Source: Arcanobacterium_A bovis
Lineage (GTDB): Bacteria > Actinomycetota > Actinomycetes > Actinomycetales > Actinomycetaceae
Reading direction: 5' to 3' (one strand)
Length of the DNA stretch: 64,000 nt
NCBI RefSeq assembly: GCF_042655305.1
Contig: NZ_JBHSLR010000009.1
The notes beneath the pieces were generated by a model. That model saw only the letters and a list, made by a program, of their open reading frames with translations. It was not told the DNA's origin and did not search any database. Positions 16,877 to 24,091 of the stretch are shown here, piece by piece (within the stretch, counting starts at the first letter, position 1; the number at the start of each line of letters is the position of its first letter). The position numbers and the translations under genes were made by a program.

Positions 16877-17178
16877 ACTTTAAGATTACGGCTAAATGCC
16901 AGTGCACGTAAAACTTGGGAGCACACTTGTGGATAACTCACGACAAGTTCACACATTGCGTTTTGTTGGCGCACGAAACGACACCGGCAGGTGGGTAAAT
17001 TACCTCGCACGTAGGTGGGCGAATACCTCGCCTGTTGGCACACGAATTTCCTTCCCGTAGTGCGCGCTTCGGTTAGTGCGCAGTTCTAGTAGTACGTAGT
17101 GCGCAGTTCTAGTAGTACATGGCGACGTGTTCCCCGTACACTGGTTTAATAGAAACACTCATTTTGCAGGGAGGAATC
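16877..17178. other. Repeat-rich divergent region between metG and the nicotinamidase gene
   Basis: About 300 bases that must hold both promoters. They contain a consensus DnaA box (TTATCCACA on the minus strand, 16928-16936), two copies of an AGGTGGG-yraa-TACCTCGC type element between about 16991 and 17035, each of which could form a small hairpin, and a 23-bp tandem duplication at 17075-17118. No gene is evident. Confidence 0.5.
17075..17118. repeat. 23-bp tandem duplication upstream of the nicotinamidase gene
   Basis: AGTGCGCAGTTCTAGTAGTAC occurs at 17075-17095 and again at 17098-17118, a perfect 21-base repeat with a 2-base spacer. A third, degenerate start (AGTGCGCGCTTCG) precedes it at about 17059. 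It lies roughly 60 bases before the nicotinamidase start and could affect its promoter. Confidence 0.9.
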
Positions 17179-18306
17179 ATGGAGGCAGAAAACCGCGCAC
17201 TGCTCATCGTTGATGTTCAGCCAACGTTCACAGAAGGTGGCGAGCTCGGAGTTGTTGGTGGCACTGCTGTGGCCACTCGAATCGCTGATTTCGTGACCGA
17301 GAATGCCGATGAATATTCCCTGATCGTCACCACCCAAGACTGGCATATCGACCCAGGCGAGCACTTTTCGGACACTCCTGATTTCGTCGACTCTTGGCCA
17401 CCGCATGGCGTAGCAGGCACTGCCAACGCCGAGCTACACGAAGAAATCGCCGGTCTGCCATTCCATTTTTCAGTGAAAAAGGGGCAATACGCTGCGGCAT
17501 ATTCTGGGTTCGAAGGCACCACAGAAAGCGGCGAGACTCTCGAGGATGTGCTGCGTTCTCATGGCATCGAGAGCGTGGATATTGTAGGACTTGCTGAGTC
17601 ACACTGTGTGAAATGGACGGCTCTCGATTCGCTCCGCCTAGGCTGGCCCACACGCGTATTTTCAGACCTTACAGTTCCTGTTTCCCCTGATCAGGGCGAA
17701 GCTGCCCGCCGCGAAATGGATGAGGCCGGCGTCGAACAGCTCGCTTCCACCGAGGCTTTCGGTTTCTACGTCGAACAGGACGACGCCCCTATCCCAGGCG
17801 ATAACGCTGGTGCACGAGATACGGTGGCGAACGACGTCGCCGCTGCCGCTGTTGCGCCGACAAGCTTTGGACGTGCAGATTCGTGGGGCGACGCCGATTC
17901 TTGGGCTGATGATGACGCTTGGGGCGGGACTGGCGCAGACGATTTTGGCGATTCGGATGATTTTTCCGACGACGAGTGGTCGGATACCGATTGGGATAAA
18001 GACGAAGCGGGAGCCGCTGATTTCCTTGCCGACGAGTTCCTCGCTGCACACGAACCCGGCACGGAAGCCGTGAACAACGCCGATAATTATGACGACGACG
18101 CCGACCCCGAGCTTACGTCCGACGGCGAAGATGAAGAGTTGGATACGATCAAGAACCTTGCAGAGGTTGAAGACCTCTCTGACCTCGATCTTTCCGAGTT
18201 TGGTATCGACGAGGGCGCCTTTGATCTAGACGATGAGGGTTTCGATTTTTCGGGCGATGCCGACGACGAAGACTTCGACTTTTCGGATATTGACTTCAAG
18301 CCGTGA
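17179..18306 (+). CDS. pncA: Nicotinamidase with long acidic C-terminal tail
   Basis: Hydrolyses nicotinamide to nicotinate and ammonia in NAD salvage. The first 190 or so residues form an isochorismatase/nicotinamidase domain with the catalytic triad Asp12 (LIVDVQ), Lys near 99 (SVKKGQ) and Cys near 143 (ESHCVKW). The metal-site motif QDWHIDPGEHF is present. The remaining 180 or so residues are an unusual, strongly acidic, low-complexity tail dominated by Asp/Glu with many Trp and Phe (for example WGDADSWADDDAW), for which I know no family. The ATG at 17179 is preceded by GGGAGG; an upstream in-frame start at 17119 lies beside the tandem repeat and has no homology. The stop abuts that of the convergent sortase gene. 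Confidence 0.85.
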   Translation: MEAENRALLIVDVQPTFTEGGELGVVGGTAVATRIADFVTENADEYSLIVTTQDWHIDPGEHFSDTPDFVDSWPPHGVAGTANAELHEEIAGLPFHFSVKKGQYAAAYSGFEGTTESGETLEDVLRSHGIESVDIVGLAESHCVKWTALDSLRLGWPTRVFSDLTVPVSPDQGEAARREMDEAGVEQLASTEAFGFYVEQDDAPIPGDNAGARDTVANDVAAAAVAPTSFGRADSWGDADSWADDDAWGGTGADDFGDSDDFSDDEWSDTDWDKDEAGAADFLADEFLAAHEPGTEAVNNADNYDDDADPELTSDGEDEELDTIKNLAEVEDLSDLDLSEFGIDEGAFDLDDEGFDFSGDADDEDFDFSDIDFKP

Positions 18307-19197
18307 TTAATCAGGTTTGATCGAGATCTGTCGCGTCCCGCTACTCCACACATACCACGTGATTACCGACAAAGCCACGGAGAGATAGACAATCCACCAC
18401 GGGAAACCAGGTATATCGGGTTTCTTACCTTGCTCTTGGGCCACGTCCGCAGGTGTGGGCGTGACTCGCTCCGCCGTCACCAGAATTCGCTGCGTGTTAA
18501 TACCCAACGGCGTGCAGGTAATAAGCGAAATAAGATCACGGTTCGGATCGGCTTTGATGTTCTGCGTGGCATCAGGGTCAATGATCTGAATATCCACCAC
18601 GCGATAATCGAGTACTTCTCCGAATACTTCAATCACGATCTCGTCGTTTTTCTTGACTTTATCTAAGTTCGTGAAAAGGGTGGCTTCGGCCAAGCCCCGG
18701 TGAGCAGTAAGAACAGCTCGCGTACCGATTCCACCAACTGGTAACGACGTTCCTTTGAGATGCCCGACGCCGACGCGTAGCGTTTCGTCGGAGGTGCCGT
18801 GATATACCGGCAGATCAACGTCAATGGCATCAACTTTTACACGTGCCATTACTGCGCTCTGTGGCGTATGGAGCATATCCTCATACTTGAGACTTGCTGT
18901 TGAGTCAGCGCCTGCATTTGAGCCAGTGCCAACAGCCTTGTTTGCGCCACTTTCGATGATCGCGCCTGAGCGCAGCGCTTCGTTGTATTTATGTGCGAGC
19001 TGAATTTGTTGGTCTTTGCTTGGCTGAGCGTTATCAAGCGCGCGGGAGTAGTCACGCACGAGGGCTGATTGGTTCACTTGGCTCACCCATGAGGCCGCCA
19101 TTGGATACAGCAAAATCACCACACCAATCAGCGCGATAAATGCGGGAATTAACGAAAATTTGTTGAGCTTCCAGCGAGTTCTTCGGATTTTTCTCAA
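18307..19197 (-). CDS. Class C (pilus-assembling) sortase
   Basis: Membrane transpeptidase of about 296 residues that polymerises pilin subunits through their LPXTG-type signals. It has an N-terminal membrane segment (IPAFIALIGVVILLYP), the catalytic histidine in TAHRGL, the catalytic cysteine in LITCTPLG and the arginine in NTQRILV, and a second membrane helix at the C-terminus, which is typical of class C. I chose the TTG at 19197 because GAGG stands five bases before it. The frame can be read up to 19272, but that would put the start inside a perfect hairpin. The gene lies downstream of the major pilin in the same operon and is convergent with the nicotinamidase gene. Confidence 0.9.
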   Translation of the reverse strand: MRKIRRTRWKLNKFSLIPAFIALIGVVILLYPMAASWVSQVNQSALVRDYSRALDNAQPSKDQQIQLAHKYNEALRSGAIIESGANKAVGTGSNAGADSTASLKYEDMLHTPQSAVMARVKVDAIDVDLPVYHGTSDETLRVGVGHLKGTSLPVGGIGTRAVLTAHRGLAEATLFTNLDKVKKNDEIVIEVFGEVLDYRVVDIQIIDPDATQNIKADPNRDLISLITCTPLGINTQRILVTAERVTPTPADVAQEQGKKPDIPGFPWWIVYLSVALSVITWYVWSSGTRQISIKPD

Positions 19198-19237
19198 GGC
19201 AACCTCAGATTCAAGCAAAGCGGCTGAGCTGAATGAT

Positions 19238-19274
19238 AAGTGGCTGAGCAGCAGTATTGGCTGCTCAGCCACTT
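19238..19274 (-). terminator. Perfect 14-bp hairpin between pilin and sortase genes
   Basis: AAGTGGCTGAGCAG and its exact complement flank a 9-base loop. No T run follows on the pilin strand, so it is better seen as an attenuator or an mRNA processing/stability element that lets pilin be made in excess over sortase. Function is inferred. Confidence 0.7.
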
Positions 19275-19349
19275 GACCATTGCTAACTATCTCTTAAGCA
19301 AGAGCGAAGAACCGTAGCCGCATGTGCACCTAACGGCTCCGCACATCAC

Positions 19350-20933
19350 TCACTCTTCAGGTTGAGCGTTAGCTGCTGTCTTGCGACGCTTGCCATACAT
19401 TGCGAATCCAACGCCAGAAGCCACAAGCAAGGTTCCCACAACGATCATCAGCACGGTTCCTTGGCTACCAGTCAGCGGAAGCCCTGGAATGAATTCCTGC
19501 TCGTTGGTGATATTCAACACTACCGGTTGATTCACGGTATTGGTAGTATCCAAGATGATAGATCGTACTGTCGGATCTAGTACATAACCCACTGGAGCTT
19601 GAAGCTCTTTTACAAAGAAGGTGCGCGAGGCTGGCGTGTTGCCATTAATGTCCGACTGACCAATGTACAAAATTGCAACAATGTTTCCTTGTGCATCTGT
19701 TGTGTAAGTGCCGATAGCGTTAGTGTTATTTGCAGCGTCAAAGTCCGAAGGGTAGATGCCAAATTGCGCACCAGAGAGTGCTAGAGCATTATTTTTGGCA
19801 TCAACTTTGACGATTTTCAACGTTCCCATAAACACGACTGGAACACTCGGATTTGGATTATCAGGATTATTCGGATCAGTTGGCGACAACTCGAACGCTG
19901 AGTTGTTTATATACGACGTAGCCGTGTTTGGAATAGCACCCGCACCGCTGACGATTGTTCCAAAGTCAATTACGAGACGACCACCGGAAACCATCTTAGA
20001 CAAACCTGACGACGTGAGATCCACCGTAAGCGTTTGCCCACTAATATTGGCCGTGAAATCACCTGCAGAAAGCGCATTGCGTGTGCCACCTGCATCAATA
20101 ACAGCCACCTGCACCGTTCCGTCAACGTAGGTCAAACGTGGATCGAGTTGATCAACAACCTGAGCCTTGTTGTAGGAGGCCGAAGCTGGAATTGGAGAAT
20201 CGATCGTCCAGGTAACTTGCGGACCATTTGCTGTGGCAACTGGTTCGGACACTACCTTTGTAATTTCTTTGCCAAGAGTGTTCTTCGGGTAGACGTGCAC
20301 GTCATAGTTCCAAGAAGTGCCGTTACCGAGTGGTAGCGTTACCAAGAATGGCTGCACTGGCGCAGTGATGTTGTTGTTGCCCGGTGCAATTTCTTCAACA
20401 AGGTAAAGACCAAAATTTTGGTTGGCGAGTGAAGCAACACCTTGAACATCAGTCGTTACCACTGAAGATGAACCCAACACATACGGCGCAGCTTTAACGG
20501 TGGAAACTGCCGTTGCTACCGGCATACCGTTGAGTTCGCGGATCGCATCCCAACCTGCATTGGTGGCGAGATCGATTGGGGTGCCGCTCTTGCTGTCAAC
20601 TCGGGTTACCCGGAACTGCACGCCCTGTAATGGTTTTCCTAGCGTACTAGGATCGCCAATCTGCGCACCAGTTCCTGGCTGGCCTTGAGCCGGATTTGCA
20701 GAATCGGCCGCGTATTTGTGGATGGTTAACGACGACGTTCCATTGCGGCTATTGTCGATAGCTGCAGTGGTCGTTGTGGCTGATGTAGTATCGGTAGGCT
20801 GCGCAAATATGGTGCGAGCATTTTGGATATTAGCTGCGTTCGCTTCGGCTGTACTCACGCCGACCAGCGATGCCGCGCCAACGGCAACTATGCCTAGCAC
20901 AGCAGCGAGCCGCGCTTTGAAGTTCATTTTCAT
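19350..20933 (-). CDS. LPXTG-anchored major pilin (FimP/SpaA type)
   Basis: Shaft subunit of a sortase-built pilus, 527 residues. It has a Sec signal peptide (about residues 1-33, with AEANA near the cleavage site), the pilin motif VYPKN near residue 213 whose lysine forms the inter-subunit isopeptide bond, CnaB-like domains with the E-box FFVKELQAPVGY near 440, and a cell-wall sorting signal LPLTG near 483 followed by a hydrophobic helix and a basic tail (YGKRRK). This layout matches Actinomyces type fimbrial subunits and the SpaH/EbpB family. A larger surface protein precedes it and a class C sortase follows. The start ATG has only a moderate ribosome binding site. Confidence 0.92.
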   Translation of the reverse strand: MKMNFKARLAAVLGIVAVGAASLVGVSTAEANAANIQNARTIFAQPTDTTSATTTTAAIDNSRNGTSSLTIHKYAADSANPAQGQPGTGAQIGDPSTLGKPLQGVQFRVTRVDSKSGTPIDLATNAGWDAIRELNGMPVATAVSTVKAAPYVLGSSSVVTTDVQGVASLANQNFGLYLVEEIAPGNNNITAPVQPFLVTLPLGNGTSWNYDVHVYPKNTLGKEITKVVSEPVATANGPQVTWTIDSPIPASASYNKAQVVDQLDPRLTYVDGTVQVAVIDAGGTRNALSAGDFTANISGQTLTVDLTSSGLSKMVSGGRLVIDFGTIVSGAGAIPNTATSYINNSAFELSPTDPNNPDNPNPSVPVVFMGTLKIVKVDAKNNALALSGAQFGIYPSDFDAANNTNAIGTYTTDAQGNIVAILYIGQSDINGNTPASRTFFVKELQAPVGYVLDPTVRSIILDTTNTVNQPVVLNITNEQEFIPGLPLTGSQGTVLMIVVGTLLVASGVGFAMYGKRRKTAANAQPEE

Positions 20934-21043
20934 GAGCTGTCTTTCTATTGAAGTTAATTGAATTAATAATTTTTTGAAAGTTATGGGTTTATTTGCTGCG
21001 GAAATTCATTCGCGAATGCGCGAAAAGGGGCAGCCAACGCTTG

Positions 21044-23920
21044 TTAACTGATTACTTTTCGGCGCCTCCAAACAATAAATATGAGGCTAAGTCCGAGCAG
21101 AGATAGACCTGTGATTGTGAACGATACCGCTGATCGACCGCCCGTAAACGGAAGCTGTGGGATATAGGGAACAGTGTCTGAAACTAGACTCGTGGCAAAA
21201 TCGAACTGCTGAGCACCAACGATATCGGTGCGGGTAAAGCTCGGGCCTGCAGTCCAATCGCCCCACGAATAGCCTGCAGGAGGATCAGGCCTCGTCAACG
21301 TAGCGGTACACGTATCATGCTCCCATAACGCCGCAACCACCGACGTCACAGCAGAAACACCATTAACCACACTCAACGTAAACGGAAAAGACCCCTGATT
21401 CTGGCACACCAAAGTGCCAGCCATCGAACCAGACCAACCACCAGCAGGACCACCAGACACAGTCACCTTCGCCGTCACCGGAGACTGCACATTCGAATAA
21501 GCAAACGTAGCATTCGACTCATTCAACGTACCAACAGTAGGAATTGTGTCGTTGGCCGCAGGAGCGGTGCTCGTGATTTTATACGAGGCAGTAGTAGGTG
21601 GAATAACTCCCGCAGTTCCGAGCAGGCTCAACACTACGTTTCCACCAGCAGGAATAGAACCTACAGTTCCAAGAATCGAATTCGTTGCCGCATCAAACCG
21701 CAGATCGGCTGGGCAGGTAGCACCACCCGAAGCCGTGCAGGTAGGCGTAGCAGGCTGCGGGGCTAAAAATCCATTCTCTGGCAACTTGACAGTTACCGGA
21801 ACATTCGTAGCCGTGTGGCAGGAGTTAGAAATAGTAGACGTGGTCGTCAAAGCACCAAGAGGCTTCGGATTGGGATTCGATATCGCCGTGATGGTTGAAA
21901 CGTCGACGATCTTAGACGTGTCAATTGTGCCACTTACAGTAGCTACTTCGTTATTAGTAACGTTTCCACCAGCATTTTTGACCGTCACACCATAAGGGAA
22001 ATTATATAGAGAAGCCTGATTAACAACATTCACACTAGCTTGTGTGGAACAAGCTAAGTTCTCAGTAATTACCACCGTGAACTGCAACGACGAACCAGCA
22101 GGCAAATCAACCGTTACCGCATTAGAAGGATCGTAAACATAGTAAGGATAAAAATACAATCCGGTAGTGCTTGTGTACGGCAAAGGTCTTATAACATTCG
22201 GGCACACAGCTGCCCCATTAGCCGAACATGAGATCGAATCAAGAGAAATCGACGCAGAACCCGTTCCACGCACATAAAAATCTCCAAGTTTTACGCCACG
22301 CAAATCTGTCGGTCCATCATTACGGTACGTGATCGTATACTTACGCGCTTCACCAGACGTGATAGTAGCTTTATCCTGGGTTTTTAACACGGATACCGTA
22401 GCTGTCGGACAGGCAGGTAGACCTGAGATCGTTCCAGTCACGATAGCTACATCATTAGTGACGACGGTCCCACTTAAGTTTTTCACCGTCACGTTATTAG
22501 AGAAGTTATACAACGATGCATGATTGGCAACATTAAGTGTAGGTTGCACAGAACACTGCACAACCTCAGTTATGGTCATTGTAAACGTTAACGACGAACC
22601 AGCAGGTAAATCAACGGTTATCCTATTGAAAGGGCTGTATGCGTAATAGGGATAAAAATACGATCCGGTAGTATTTGTATACGGTAACGACCGGGTCAAA
22701 GTCGGACACACTGCCGCTCCGGTTGCCAAGCATGAGATTGAATCAAGAGAAATCGATGTAGATCCTGTTGCACGCGAATAAACATCATCAACATAAACAC
22801 CACGCAGATCGGTAGGTCCATCATTACGGTATGTGACCGTATATTTACGCGCCTCGCCAGACGCAACACTCAACTTATCTTGAGTCTTCGAAACTGCAAC
22901 CGTAGCGACAGGACAGGAAGGCACCCCCGTGAACGTCCCAGTTACAGTAGCCGTTTCAGTACTAGTGACGACCGTCCCACTACTGTTTCTAACCGTCAAT
23001 CCAGATGGAAAATTTTGCATAGAAACTTGATTCAAAGTATCGAGCGTGGTCTGAGTCGTACACGGAATAATTTCAGTGATTGCCATCGTAAACGTCAACG
23101 ACGAACCGGCAGGCAAATTAACTGTTAGACCACTCGAAGGGCCGAAAGCGTAATGAGGATAGAAATAATTGCCGCTTACTGCTCTATATGGCAACGAACT
23201 TGACAAAGTTGGGCACACCGCTCCACCAGTAGCAGAACATAAGAACGAATCTAGGGACGTCGATGTCGAACCCATCGCACGCACATAAACATCATTAAGC
23301 ATCACACCATTCATGTCCGCAGGTCCATCGTTACGATAAGTCACCGTATACGTACGAGCCTCACCAGAAGCAACACTCGCTTTATCCTGCGTCTTTGTTA
23401 CAGATACAATTGCATCACCAGACAACGCCGTCTGCTGTGAAACGTTATTTGAAGCAGGGTTTGTGTCAGTAGAACCAGAAGGAGGATTCACAGAAAGTGT
23501 TGCAGTAGCACTCGAACCATAACCATAATAGCCAGTTACAGTGAGATGAATCTGTCCACCAGCAGGAAAAGTACCTACCGTGCCGGTGGCATTCAAACCC
23601 GACACTGCAAGGTTCGTAGGACACACAGCTCCGCTCGTAGCACTGGAGCACACAATCTTTACCCCTGTCGAACCACTACCAGCTATGAAAGTAAAGGTAG
23701 AGCCACTAGCGTCGGTAGCACCCACATTCGAGACAGTAAGGTCATACGTAAAAGGTTTGCCTTTATACTCACTGGACTTACCCACCAACTGCGCAGCAAT
23801 ATCAACGGTTGGATCAGCAGCAAAAGCGCTCGGCGCAGTTACAAATCCCCGAAAGCCGACCACGGTCATAACCAAAACGATCACAGCCAAAGCCAGGCTC
23901 GCATCACGCAACCTCCTCAT
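21044..23920 (-). CDS. LPXTG-anchored repeat adhesin, probable pilus tip/minor subunit
   Basis: A 958-residue secreted protein with a signal peptide (residues 1-35, ending AFAADP) and a C-terminal sorting signal LPFTG near 922 followed by a hydrophobic helix and WRRRK. The middle has three homologous units of about 170 residues, each beginning with K-TQDK and containing SGEARxYTVTYRNDGP, the core of the DUF11-type beta-sandwich, and four cysteines at similar places. Two further beta domains flank the repeats. In Actinomyces fimbrial operons a large tip adhesin gene precedes the pilin and the sortase, exactly as here, so a tip role is likely by context. The ATG at 23920 follows a 20-bp palindrome. 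The ligand is unknown. Confidence 0.88.
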   Translation of the reverse strand: MRRLRDASLALAVIVLVMTVVGFRGFVTAPSAFAADPTVDIAAQLVGKSSEYKGKPFTYDLTVSNVGATDASGSTFTFIAGSGSTGVKIVCSSATSGAVCPTNLAVSGLNATGTVGTFPAGGQIHLTVTGYYGYGSSATATLSVNPPSGSTDTNPASNNVSQQTALSGDAIVSVTKTQDKASVASGEARTYTVTYRNDGPADMNGVMLNDVYVRAMGSTSTSLDSFLCSATGGAVCPTLSSSLPYRAVSGNYFYPHYAFGPSSGLTVNLPAGSSLTFTMAITEIIPCTTQTTLDTLNQVSMQNFPSGLTVRNSSGTVVTSTETATVTGTFTGVPSCPVATVAVSKTQDKLSVASGEARKYTVTYRNDGPTDLRGVYVDDVYSRATGSTSISLDSISCLATGAAVCPTLTRSLPYTNTTGSYFYPYYAYSPFNRITVDLPAGSSLTFTMTITEVVQCSVQPTLNVANHASLYNFSNNVTVKNLSGTVVTNDVAIVTGTISGLPACPTATVSVLKTQDKATITSGEARKYTITYRNDGPTDLRGVKLGDFYVRGTGSASISLDSISCSANGAAVCPNVIRPLPYTSTTGLYFYPYYVYDPSNAVTVDLPAGSSLQFTVVITENLACSTQASVNVVNQASLYNFPYGVTVKNAGGNVTNNEVATVSGTIDTSKIVDVSTITAISNPNPKPLGALTTTSTISNSCHTATNVPVTVKLPENGFLAPQPATPTCTASGGATCPADLRFDAATNSILGTVGSIPAGGNVVLSLLGTAGVIPPTTASYKITSTAPAANDTIPTVGTLNESNATFAYSNVQSPVTAKVTVSGGPAGGWSGSMAGTLVCQNQGSFPFTLSVVNGVSAVTSVVAALWEHDTCTATLTRPDPPAGYSWGDWTAGPSFTRTDIVGAQQFDFATSLVSDTVPYIPQLPFTGGRSAVSFTITGLSLLGLSLIFIVWRRRKVIS
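21890..23420 (-). repeat. Three tandem ~513-bp repeats inside the adhesin gene
   Basis: The TQDK...SGEAR...YRNDGP segment recurs at about 23330-23405, 22815-22890 and 22305-22380, giving a period near 513 bp (171 codons). The copies are diverged but clearly homologous, so the number of units could vary between strains by recombination. Confidence 0.8.
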
Positions 23921-23940
23921 CCGACCAACCCCACTCCGAT

Positions 23941-23960
23941 ATAGCCATAGCTATGGCTAT
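23941..23960. promoter_or_regulatory. 20-bp perfect palindrome before the pilus operon
   Basis: ATAGCCATAG followed by its exact inverted complement lies 20 bases upstream of the adhesin start codon, next to an A+T-rich stretch (TTTATTTAAT on the coding strand) that could be a -10 region. Position and symmetry suggest an operator for a dimeric regulator of pilus expression; an mRNA 5' hairpin is the alternative. Confidence 0.55.
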
Positions 23961-24027
23961 TAAATAAATAAAATCTTCTTGAATCCTAATTGAATAATCA
24001 AAGAAATAGCAAACATTATTTACATAG

Positions 24028-24067
24028 TTAACGGGGGGGCGGCTCGAGGCGAGCCGCCCCCCGTTAA
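24028..24067 (-). terminator. G+C-rich hairpin after the MMPL gene
   Basis: A stem of about 17 bp (TTAACGGGGGG-CGGCTC with its complement; one G is bulged) with a 5-base loop lies between the MMPL gene and the pilus operon promoter. It is the obvious transcription stop for the MMPL gene and would insulate the pilus promoter, although no long T run follows. Confidence 0.75.
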
Positions 24068-24091
24068 AACCAACCACAGCGTGACAACGTT

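Noticed and set aside
16928..16936. DnaA box as evidence for a replication origin
   Set aside because: Only one consensus box is present, there is no A+T-rich unwinding region or dnaA/dnaN neighbour, so it is at most a regulatory site.
17075..17118. Short CRISPR array
   Set aside because: Only two copies with a 2-base spacer and no cas genes; it is a simple tandem duplication.
19198..19272. N-terminal extension of the sortase
   Set aside because: The extra 25 codons run through a perfect hairpin and lack a ribosome binding site, while TTG at 19197 has GAGG at the right distance.
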